From Paenibacillus sp. FSL R5-0912 (GTDB lineage: Bacteria; Bacillota; Bacilli; Paenibacillales; Paenibacillaceae), in contig NZ_CP009282.1 in NCBI RefSeq assembly GCF_000758605.1, forward strand, positions 3,100,001 to 3,164,000: a stretch of DNA of 64,000 nucleotides, given 5' to 3'. The translations under genes were made by a program, and so were the position numbers. The notes below the pieces were generated by a model that worked only from the letters and a program-made list of their open reading frames with translations, was not told the origin of the DNA and did not search any database. Of the stretch, positions 25,257 to 32,505 are shown piece by piece (within the stretch, counting starts at the first letter, position 1; each line of letters begins with the position of its first letter).

Positions 25257-26285
25257 CTATTCCATTTGCACAAAAGAACTCAGCTCTTGCAGCAGCTTCC
25301 CGAACCTGGAATGATCAAGCTCGAAATATTTAATGTTGCCAACCTTCTCCTCAACGATCAAGCCGGCTTGCTTCAATATTTCCAAATGATGCGAGATCGT
25401 CGCAGTCGTTAAATCGAGTGTGTTCGCAAGCCTTGCCCCGTACTCCTTGTGCTGATGGAGAATCCGCAGAATCATAATGCGGTTCCGATCAGATAATGCC
25501 TTCAGCTGCTTCTCCAGTTCCAGGCTTCGCTCCAGGGTATTCATTGGAGCGTTATAACAGCCATAAATAACGATGCAGTTATGTTTATCGAATATCCGGA
25601 TATGATGGGGAGTCAGGAAATAAGAAGGGATGAAGTAAAACGTCTGGTAGTTACTGACTCTGCGAAACGTTTTTTCCATCAGCTTTTGCGCTAAGTGAAG
25701 CGGCTCCAGTCCGAAGGCTTGAGCTTCTTGAATGGCAGCCTCATATAAGCCTTGTTTGGCCTGCAGATGCCCGCGAAAGACAGCGGAGTCTGTTATCTCC
25801 TGCAGCAGGAGCTGGATCGATGCGCGGATCGGCTTGATTTCAGTGAACATGACCTTCATGAAATCCGGCTTATCGCCAAACATGGAGGCTGCATTGACCC
25901 CCAGATCAGCAGTTGTATCCGGATGGAGCAAAGCTTCAGCGATCTGCTGCTGTGGCACTTCCCCGCCAAAAATATAGAATAGATAAGACTCGTCAGACAG
26001 CCCGGAAATTTCATCCAGGAATAACGCCATATCATTGAAATGGGGAAACGGAATAAAAAACTCATACAGGTACATAAAATCCCAACGGCTTCTTATTCTC
26101 CAGCTAGTAATAAAGGCATTGGCCTCAGCAGATAACGCTTGATGCAACAGCTCATGCTCATGCTGTGCATAGGAATGCTGGTCAGCCTCGGTATAACTTG
26201 ATAATAATGCAATAGCTTCCGCTACAGAAGAGATTGTATGTATAACTGTCTTAGTAACGTTGTTCTCACTCTGTTCGAGCGCCAA
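25257..26285 (-). CDS. ArsR-type HTH regulator with a large N-terminal domain
   Basis: A 342-residue protein whose C-terminal third is an ArsR winged helix: LEKQLKALSDRNRIMILRILHQHKEYGARLANTLDLTTATISHHLEILKQAGLIVEEKVGNIKYFEL. The N-terminal 230 residues are helical and of unknown type (DUF5937-like regulators have this build). No metal-binding cysteine pair is seen in the HTH. The start is TTG 26285 behind AAAGGGGG. It precedes the exporter operon and probably represses it, with the N-terminal domain sensing a ligand. Confidence 0.83.
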   Translation of the reverse strand: MALEQSENNVTKTVIHTISSVAEAIALLSSYTEADQHSYAQHEHELLHQALSAEANAFITSWRIRSRWDFMYLYEFFIPFPHFNDMALFLDEISGLSDESYLFYIFGGEVPQQQIAEALLHPDTTADLGVNAASMFGDKPDFMKVMFTEIKPIRASIQLLLQEITDSAVFRGHLQAKQGLYEAAIQEAQAFGLEPLHLAQKLMEKTFRRVSNYQTFYFIPSYFLTPHHIRIFDKHNCIVIYGCYNAPMNTLERSLELEKQLKALSDRNRIMILRILHQHKEYGARLANTLDLTTATISHHLEILKQAGLIVEEKVGNIKYFELDHSRFGKLLQELSSFVQME

Positions 26286-26363
26286 TGGACATCCCCCTTT
26301 ACTCTCATTTCAACATAAGAGATGAAACTTCTTTTGTCAAATTGCCGGTGCGCGCTTATATCT

Positions 26364-26463
26364 TGACAGCAACAATTCAAACATGATAACTTTACGGTAG
26401 ATTAATAAAGGCAATGTAACCTTAGGGTTCAACCTCGCTGAGAAGTGGGGTTGGACCCTTTTT
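26364..26463 (+). promoter_or_regulatory. Promoter and possible attenuator of the nucleotidyltransferase gene
   Basis: TTGACA at 26364-26369 and a weak ATAACT 17 bp later form a promoter. The leader then carries an 11-bp stem (26424-26434 with 26449-26459, one G-U pair) followed by five T, that is an intrinsic terminator, only 27 bp before the ATG. Read-through control is plausible. Confidence 0.6.
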
Positions 26464-26490
26464 GCATTCCCGAACCAGAGGAGGATTCAG

Positions 26491-27261
26491 ATGTTGAGAA
26501 CAGAGTTGCTGCTGCAGCGGCTGGACGAAATCGGTAAGTCACTGGAGCGTACGGGCGATGCTCTATTATTATTAGGTGTTGGTTCCGTTGGGGTCGAGAC
26601 GGCACGGATGGATGAGTATTCAGATTTGGATTTCTTCGTTATTGTGAAGCCGGGAGTGACCCGGAGATATATCGACCAGTTGGATTGGCTCGAAGCCATA
26701 CAGCCTCTTGCCTATGCCTTCAAGAATTCGGACCTTGGATATAAGGTGTTGTTCGAGGATGGTATTTTCGCGGAATATGCTGTATTCGAGGAATCGGAGC
26801 TGGCGGATGCCGCTTACACGGAGGGCCGGGTGATATGGAAGAATCCGGACTTTGCCAATTCGGCAATCGCCAGACCTTTAAGACCGCTCCCTTCCCCGAA
26901 GGAGGATTCCCTGGACTTTCCTTTGAACGAAGCCTTAACCAATCTATACGTAGGCCTCGGACGTTATGCAAGAGGTGAGCGTCTATCCGCTACGCGGTTT
27001 ATTCAGGGACATGCGATAGACAGGATTCTGTCTGTACTCCATCTGCTGGAGGACGAGATTGATTATTATCCCGACCCGTTTGGAAATGAAAGACGGCTCG
27101 AGAAGAGATACCCCCGTTTTGCAGAGATTATCGGCGGGATGATTCAGGGATACGATCATGTGCCCGAATCGGCACTATGCATTCTGGATTTCTTGGAAGA
27201 GGTGTATCCGGTCAATCCAAGGTTAAGCGATGAGATCCGGCGGTTAGCCAAGCTAATGTAA
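26491..27261 (+). CDS. Nucleotidyltransferase domain protein
   Basis: A 256-residue protein. LLLGVGSVGVETARMDEYSDLDFFVIV contains the GSxxxx...SDxD motif of the DNA polymerase beta-like nucleotidyltransferase fold, with two metal-binding Asp residues. The C-terminal half is helical, as in aminoglycoside or lincosamide adenylyltransferases, but no specific antibiotic family is recognised. AGAGGAGG precedes ATG 26491. A terminator hairpin in the leader suggests conditional expression, which is a feature of several antibiotic-resistance genes. Substrate unknown. Confidence 0.8.
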   Translation: MLRTELLLQRLDEIGKSLERTGDALLLLGVGSVGVETARMDEYSDLDFFVIVKPGVTRRYIDQLDWLEAIQPLAYAFKNSDLGYKVLFEDGIFAEYAVFEESELADAAYTEGRVIWKNPDFANSAIARPLRPLPSPKEDSLDFPLNEALTNLYVGLGRYARGERLSATRFIQGHAIDRILSVLHLLEDEIDYYPDPFGNERRLEKRYPRFAEIIGGMIQGYDHVPESALCILDFLEEVYPVNPRLSDEIRRLAKLM

Positions 27262-27386
27262 AGTAACGGCCTTGCTTCCTGTTATGGGAAAGAAAGGTTC
27301 TTGAATTTCTTTCCCGAAATGCAGGCGGGGTGGAATTTGTGGTATCTTATTTCCGTTCAAAGAAATAAACGATTTAACGAAAAGGG

Positions 27387-27730
27387 GTGATTTCCGTAGA
27401 CCAGGAACTTGTAGCTGCTCTTGCCATCGAATTTAGGAACTCGCTCAAGGTGCTGAACGCGGTCGGAGATGAGACCAGCAGGCCATCCTGTTGGCCTTGC
27501 TTCAAGGGCCGCAGAATCCCGGCATGCGTGTAGGTGAGATAAGGGTGGAAACCCACTTATCCCGTTCGGCCGTTTCGCATCATCTGAAAATATTGAAAGG
27601 TGCACAGATTATAAGCGTCCGGAAAGAAGGAACACGTAACTATTATCGTCTGGACACCGGAAGCAAGCTGATGTTGTTGAAAAGCTTAGTAAGCGAATTG
27701 GAAAAGGCCCTTGTACAATGTGACAGTTAA
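27387..27730 (+). pseudogene. ArsR-family regulator interrupted by a frameshift
   Basis: The first frame (GTG 27387) gives LAIEFRNSLKVLNAVGDET and then nonsense, ending early. A second frame gives ILLALLQGPQNPGMRVGEI...LSRSAVSHHLKILKGAQIISVRKEGTRNYYRLD, the rest of an ArsR HTH. One missing C near 27479-27483 would restore the whole domain. The downstream part could in principle start at TTG 27491 but would lack the first helix. It immediately precedes an aldo/keto reductase gene, its likely target. A sequencing error is the alternative. Confidence 0.72.
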
Positions 27731-27773
27731 GCATCGGGGCCGTAATCCGGAAGAAAAAGGGAGGAGACCGTCA

Positions 27774-28637
27774 ATGAATCAGACAGTTCAAGCCGTGAAC
27801 GGGGTAAACATTCCTCAACTCGGGTTCGGCCTCTATAAGATCAAGAATGGGGAAGCCTTTGAGCGGACGGTAGAGAATGCTATCCGGAGCGGGTACCGCC
27901 ATTTCGATACAGCGAAAATTTACGGCAATGAAGCGGCACTGGGCCGGGTCATCCTGCACAGTGGCATTGACCGTGAGGAGTTCTTCATTACCTCCAAAGC
28001 CTGGACGACGGATCTTGGGTATCATGCGACGAGAAAGGCGTTCGAGCAGACTTGCCGGAAGCTGAACGTAACGTATCTCGATATGTATCTGATCCATTTC
28101 GCCGGTCCTCATTATGCAGCAGCCTGGAAGGCGATGGAGGAGCTGTACGATGAAGGAAGAATCAAAGTCATAGGTGTTGCCAATTTCGGGATACGGCATC
28201 TGGAGCAGCTCAAGAAGAACGCCCGGATCATGCCGATGGTGAATCAGATCGAAACTCATCCTGAATTCCAACAGAACGAATTGTATGACTATATGGTTCA
28301 GAACCGGATTCTTCATGAGGCGTGGGGGCCGCTAGGGCAGGGAAGCAAGGTGCTGCTGGAGCATCCTGAGCTGACAGCCATCGCCCGCTCTCACCGCAAG
28401 TCGGTTGCGCAGGTCATTTTGCGCTGGCATCTGGAGCGCGGGAGTATTGTGATCCCTAAGTCGTCAAATCCGCAGAGGATCCAAGAGAATAGCGAAATTT
28501 ACGACTTTGCACTGAACCGGGAGGAAAGGGATCGGATCCGGCGGTTGGACAAGGGGAAGAGATATTCCGTAAACCCGGCAGGTCTTATGGTTAATCCTGT
28601 GTATGTGACATTCATGAAGCTATTCATTCCGAGGTGA
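27774..28637 (+). CDS. Aldo/keto reductase (AKR5-like)
   Basis: A 287-residue NADPH-dependent reductase of the YvgN/YtbE (2,5-diketogluconate reductase-like) group. The catalytic tetrad is intact: D45, Y50 (FDTAKIYGNE), K75 (TSKAW) and H108 (LIHF). VIPKSSNPQRIQENSEIYDF is the cofactor-binding end. GGAGGAG precedes ATG 27774. It follows the broken ArsR gene by 43 bp; with that repressor damaged, the reductase may be constitutive. It probably detoxifies methylglyoxal and other carbonyls. Confidence 0.92.
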   Translation: MNQTVQAVNGVNIPQLGFGLYKIKNGEAFERTVENAIRSGYRHFDTAKIYGNEAALGRVILHSGIDREEFFITSKAWTTDLGYHATRKAFEQTCRKLNVTYLDMYLIHFAGPHYAAAWKAMEELYDEGRIKVIGVANFGIRHLEQLKKNARIMPMVNQIETHPEFQQNELYDYMVQNRILHEAWGPLGQGSKVLLEHPELTAIARSHRKSVAQVILRWHLERGSIVIPKSSNPQRIQENSEIYDFALNREERDRIRRLDKGKRYSVNPAGLMVNPVYVTFMKLFIPR

Positions 28638-28748
28638 CTCCGCATATAGACAATGAACATAGAGAAGAGGCCAGCCCGCGAGGGGATGGCCCTGGAGGTA
28701 CCGGGAATTGCCCGTAATGATGTATTGCGGCAGACGTATCTTAAGTAG

Positions 28749-29192
28749 TCAGGGTGTTTTCGTTCTCTCCGCCAGTGTAGTAATTGACTTAATATCCTCA
28801 TCGGTTAACTGGTCCAGAAAATGCTTGCGTATTGCCTTCGAGACTATGGGAAGGGCTGCCTCCAGGGCGGATCGGCCGGCAGAAGTAATGATGATTTGTA
28901 CACCCCGGTCTGTGTCCAGCGGTTTTCTTAGCACGAGACCCCGTTTCTCCATCCGCGTCAGATGATGGGATAACCGGCTTTTATCCCAGTCCATAGAGTC
29001 AGCCAGCTCCTGTTGGCGAAGCTTGCCTTCCCCGAATTGTACCAGCCGGTCCAATACTCCGAAATCGCCCTCGGATAGCCCTGTATGCTCAGACATCTCT
29101 TTCACAACGCGGCCAAAGATCCGTTTGAACGAGCCCTTCCACATATTCCATATTCGCATTTCATCTTCGTGTAATTCGCTCATATTGTCCAT
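28749..29192 (-). CDS. MarR family transcriptional regulator
   Basis: A 147-residue winged-helix protein: GDFGVLDRLVQFGEGKLRQQELADSMDWDKSRLSHHLTRMEKRGLVLRKPLDTDRGVQIIIT. Start ATG 29192 (or ATG 29183) is chosen because longer in-frame starts fall inside an operator palindrome at the predicted transcription start. No Shine-Dalgarno is visible, so translation may be weak. It is divergent from an aldo/keto reductase gene and the two promoters share a pair of dyads, fitting mutual repression. Confidence 0.87.
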   Translation of the reverse strand: MDNMSELHEDEMRIWNMWKGSFKRIFGRVVKEMSEHTGLSEGDFGVLDRLVQFGEGKLRQQELADSMDWDKSRLSHHLTRMEKRGLVLRKPLDTDRGVQIIITSAGRSALEAALPIVSKAIRKHFLDQLTDEDIKSITTLAERTKTP

Positions 29193-29207
29193 AGGAGGAT
29201 CATAGCA

Positions 29208-29264
29208 TGGTTGACGTATCAACCACAAGATGCTATTGTATGTTTGTTGGTTGACACGTCAACC
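29208..29264. promoter_or_regulatory. Divergent promoters with paired MarR operators
   Basis: Dyad 1 (29208-29225, TGGTTGA/TCAACCA) contains the plus-strand -35 TTGACG (29211), with -10 TATTGT at 29234. Dyad 2 (29249-29264, GGTTGAC/GTCAACC) contains the minus-strand -35 (29262-29257), with -10 TACAAT at 29240-29235. The dyad centres are 40 bp apart. Confidence 0.8.
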
Positions 29265-29300
29265 TGAGGATTCATAAACATATAGGAGTGTGACTATTCA

Positions 29301-30272
29301 ATGGAATATGTGAAGCTTGGACGAAGCGGCTTGGACGTATCGAAGTTAAGTCTTGGAACCATGAGCTTCGGGGTACCTGAACGCGGCAATACCCCGTGGT
29401 CGTTGAATGAAGAGAACAGCAGACCGATTATTAAAAGAGCAATCGAATTAGGCATTAACTTTTTCAGTACTGCTAATATGTATTCCGATGGTACCAGTGA
29501 AGAGATTCTCGGAAGGGCCATAAAGGATTTTGCCCACCGGGACGAAGCTGTGATTGCCACGAAGGTCTTCGTTCCAATGCGTAAGGGTCCGAATGCTATG
29601 GGGCTTTCCCGTAAAACCATAATGACCGAAATTGATAACAGTCTACGACGGCTTGGAACAGACTACATTGACCTGTATCAGATTCACCGCTATGATCCGA
29701 ATACGCCGATTGAGGAGACGATGGAGGCTCTCCATGACTTAGTGAAGGCTGGCAAGGTTAGGTACCTTGGAGCATCCTCCATGCTGGCATGGCAGTTTGC
29801 GAAGGCGCAGTCCACCGCAGAGCGAAACGGCTGGACACGATTTATGGCTATGGAGAATAGACTTAACTTGCTCTACCGGGAAGAGGAAAGGGAAATGCTC
29901 CCGCTTTGTAAAGATCAGGGCGTAGGCATCACTCCTTACCTGCCTCTGGCCGCGGGCCGGTTAACCCGGGATTGGGATCAACGCACCGAACGATCAGATA
30001 ATGACCAGGTAGCCAAGGCGATGTTTATCAGAACGGAAGAAGCAGACCGCAAGGTTGCACAGAGAGTTGCCGAGGTTGCGGCGAACCGTGGACTTCCGCG
30101 CGCACAGATTGCCCTTGCCTGGCTGCTGCACAAGGAGGAGGTTACTGCTCCGGTCATCGGGTCGACCCGCATCAGCCAGCTTGAAGATTCGGTTTCGGCA
30201 TTGTCTGTTCAATTGACACCTGAAGAAATCACAAGCCTGGAAGAACTTTATATCCCTCATCCAATGATCTAA
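29301..30272 (+). CDS. Aldo/keto reductase with altered catalytic Asp
   Basis: A 323-residue protein of the YajO/YeaE-type aldo/keto reductases: LGRSGLDVSKLSLGTMSFG at the start, Y61, K88 and H129 of the catalytic tetrad, and VIGSTRISQLEDSVSAL near the end. The usual Asp of FFDTA is Ser (S56 in NFFSTANMYSDG), which should weaken the Lys-Tyr proton relay. It is divergent from marR under paired operators. It is followed by a terminator and the second repeat family. Confidence 0.9.
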   Translation: MEYVKLGRSGLDVSKLSLGTMSFGVPERGNTPWSLNEENSRPIIKRAIELGINFFSTANMYSDGTSEEILGRAIKDFAHRDEAVIATKVFVPMRKGPNAMGLSRKTIMTEIDNSLRRLGTDYIDLYQIHRYDPNTPIEETMEALHDLVKAGKVRYLGASSMLAWQFAKAQSTAERNGWTRFMAMENRLNLLYREEEREMLPLCKDQGVGITPYLPLAAGRLTRDWDQRTERSDNDQVAKAMFIRTEEADRKVAQRVAEVAANRGLPRAQIALAWLLHKEEVTAPVIGSTRISQLEDSVSALSVQLTPEEITSLEELYIPHPMI

Positions 30273-30323
30273 ATAGACTGAAGTTGTAATAAGAATGTGA
30301 TTCTCCTATATAAAAAAGAAGAA

Positions 30324-30348
30324 GGGCGCCGGAGCTGCGCCCTTTTTT
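30324..30348 (+). terminator. Terminator of the aldo/keto reductase gene
   Basis: GGGCGC (30324-30329) and GCGCCC (30337-30342), followed by six T. Confidence 0.88.
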
Positions 30349-30350
30349 CC

Positions 30351-30452
30351 TGAAATATAAGAATTTATATGTTTCACATGATAACTTATCCTTTTATTTC
30401 TCGCTGAAACGGTACCGTCCTTACAAAAGGACGGCAAAGCCGTTTCTACTTG
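30351..30452 (+). repeat. Hairpin repeat family 2, copy 1
   Basis: Shares about 90 bp with 63382-63474, including ATAACTTATCCTT and TCGCTGAAACGGTACCGTCC. GAAACGG and CCGTTTC arms pair around GTCC/GGAC; this copy has a few changes in the right arm. It begins directly after the preceding terminator. Confidence 0.82.
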
Positions 30453-30497
30453 TTTGTAACATTTTTAACGCGACAGCTCTGCAAAAGCATGTTATTG

Positions 30498-30525
30498 TAT
30501 AATCAATTACCGACAGACAGTCGGT
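30498..30525 (+). promoter_or_regulatory. tetR -10 box and operator
   Basis: Perfect TATAAT (30498-30503) followed by ACCGAC (30509-30514) and GTCGGT (30520-30525), a perfect dyad with 5-nt spacer, the usual kind of TetR-family site. No clear -35 box. Confidence 0.72.
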
Positions 30526-30551
30526 CGTTACAACTTAAGGAGAACTAAACC

Positions 30552-31214
30552 ATGAGAATTGTAAAAGAAGCCGAAATACGCAGAAATGAAATCCTTGACG
30601 CAGCAGAGGCTCTTTTCGGACAGAAGGGCTTTGACGGCACCAGCACGGGCGATATTCTGAGCAAGGTCGGCATTGCACGGGGGACGCTATATTATCACTT
30701 CAAGTCGAAGGAGGATATTATGGATGCGCTGATTGATCGGACGAATGTCAATATACTGGGGGCTGCGCAGCACATTGCCGCTGACAAGAGCATACCTGTC
30801 ATTGACCGGATTCTCCGCGTGGTTATGGCACTGAACATTAGCGGCGGAAGCGGAAGCAGCACGGAAATCATGGAGCATATCCACAAGCCGCAGAACGCGC
30901 TTATGCATCAGAAAATACAAAAGGCCATCATCAGCGGTGTTCCGCCGATTCTGACGCCGATTATCTGCGAGGGCATTGAGAAGGGAATGTTCAACACGCA
31001 GTACCCGTATGAATGTATGGAAATGGTTGTGATCTATGCGAATACGATTTTTGATGATGACATGGTTGAAATGACGGATGAGGTACGCATGTCACGGGTA
31101 CTTGCGTTTATTTCGAATGTAGAAAGGCTGCTCGGGGCCGAAAGCGGAAGTCTGATGAGCGTAATGCATTTGTTCGGTAACGGAGAGGAAGCCAGAGATG
31201 AAAACGGCGAATAG
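30552..31214 (+). CDS. TetR/AcrR family transcriptional regulator
   Basis: A 220-residue repressor. The N-terminal HTH is ILDAAEALFGQKGFDGTSTGDILSKVGIARGTLYYHFKSKEDIMDAL. The C-terminal ligand domain is unclassified. TTAAGGAGA precedes the ATG. It overlaps the following MFS gene by 17 bp and heads a four-gene operon with an MFS pump, an FtsX-type permease and an ATPase. The ACCGAC/GTCGGT dyad at 30509-30525 is its likely operator. The inducer would be a compound exported by the pumps. Confidence 0.93.
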   Translation: MRIVKEAEIRRNEILDAAEALFGQKGFDGTSTGDILSKVGIARGTLYYHFKSKEDIMDALIDRTNVNILGAAQHIAADKSIPVIDRILRVVMALNISGGSGSSTEIMEHIHKPQNALMHQKIQKAIISGVPPILTPIICEGIEKGMFNTQYPYECMEMVVIYANTIFDDDMVEMTDEVRMSRVLAFISNVERLLGAESGSLMSVMHLFGNGEEARDENGE

Positions 31215-32505
31215 ATCAGGCAAAGGGTTCAGTAAATTTCTGCTGCTCTGGTCAGGGCAGCTGATTTCAGCAATAGGAAGCGGGCTTACCTCGTTCGGGC
31301 TGGGCATTTATATTTTTCAGCAGACCGGTCAGGCATCCGCGATGGCACTGGTAACTTTGCTGGCGTTTCTGCCTTCCCTGTTATTAAGTCCACTAGCGGG
31401 GGTGCTTGCGGACCGCTATGACCGTAGGCTGCTGATGGTACTGGGCGACAGTCTTTCCGCAACCGGACTTATTTTCATACTGATCTGTTTACTGAACGGA
31501 GAAGCGCAGCTGTGGCAGATTTGTGCGGGAGTGACTATTAGCTCGGTGTTCTCCTCACTGCTTGATCCGGCTTATAAGGCTACGGTTACGGATCTGCTCA
31601 GCGAGGAGCAATACACGAAGGCTAGCGGTTTTGTTCAAGTGGCGGGTTCGGCCAAATATCTCATTTCGCCTGTCATCGCCGGATTTCTGCTCGCGGTTAC
31701 AGATGTGAAGCTGCTGCTGGTGATCGACATCTGCACATTTTTCGTAACCGTTGCTGTAACGCTAGCTGTACGCAGCGGTCTTTCCCCGAAGAGCTCCGGG
31801 CAGGCACAACCCTTTATCCGTGAATTCAAAGACGGCTGGAGAGCTGTTTCCGGTAACCGGGGCGTGCTGGTGCTTGTGGTTATGACCTCTGTAATGACAT
31901 TTTTTATTGGTTTCATTGAGACCCTGTCCATGCCGATGATCCTGACTTTTAAGGACAGTGCGGTATTAGGTACGCTTGAGACTATTATTGCTTCGGGGAT
32001 GCTTGTGTCGAGTGTGATTATAGGAATGCTGCCGCTCAAGAAGGGTTTTGTCAAAATCCTGTCAGTGTCACTCTTTTGCTCGGGAATAAGTATGGCGGCT
32101 TTCGGACTCCGTGAGAATATTGTGCTGATTGGCATTTCAGGGTTTCTCTTTTTTGCCATGCTGCCATTCACGAACACAGCCCTGGATTATCTGGTCCGCA
32201 CCAACATCGATAATTCCGTTCAGGGAAGAGCCTGGTCACTGATCGGACTGGTTTCACAACTGGGGTTTGTCGCCGCATATACGCTGGCGGGTGTGCTGGC
32301 AGATTATGTGTTCACTCCATTGCTGGTGACAGGCGGAGTGCTTGCAGGCAGCGTGGGGAGGGTCATCGGCACAGGCAGCGGGCGGGGCATGGGACTGCTC
32401 ATTATTATCGCAGGGCTGCTGTTAAGCGTAGCCTCGCTCATCATTTATCATTTGAAATCGATTCGAAGCCTTGAGAACAGGGGTGACATATGTACTACCG
32501 AATAA
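31198..32505 (+). CDS. MFS drug efflux transporter
   Basis: A 435-residue major facilitator protein of the MFS_3 (enterobactin/macrolide exporter-like) type, with 12 predicted helices. GVLADRYDRRLLMVLGD is the loop 2-3 motif and LFFAMLPFTNTALDYLVRTNID is typical of MefA-like pumps. It overlaps both neighbours, so it is translationally coupled to TetR upstream and to the FtsX permease downstream. Export of a toxic small molecule by proton antiport is likely; the substrate is unknown. Confidence 0.9.
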   Translation: MKTANRSGKGFSKFLLLWSGQLISAIGSGLTSFGLGIYIFQQTGQASAMALVTLLAFLPSLLLSPLAGVLADRYDRRLLMVLGDSLSATGLIFILICLLNGEAQLWQICAGVTISSVFSSLLDPAYKATVTDLLSEEQYTKASGFVQVAGSAKYLISPVIAGFLLAVTDVKLLLVIDICTFFVTVAVTLAVRSGLSPKSSGQAQPFIREFKDGWRAVSGNRGVLVLVVMTSVMTFFIGFIETLSMPMILTFKDSAVLGTLETIIASGMLVSSVIIGMLPLKKGFVKILSVSLFCSGISMAAFGLRENIVLIGISGFLFFAMLPFTNTALDYLVRTNIDNSVQGRAWSLIGLVSQLGFVAAYTLAGVLADYVFTPLLVTGGVLAGSVGRVIGTGSGRGMGLLIIIAGLLLSVASLIIYHLKSIRSLENRGDICTTE

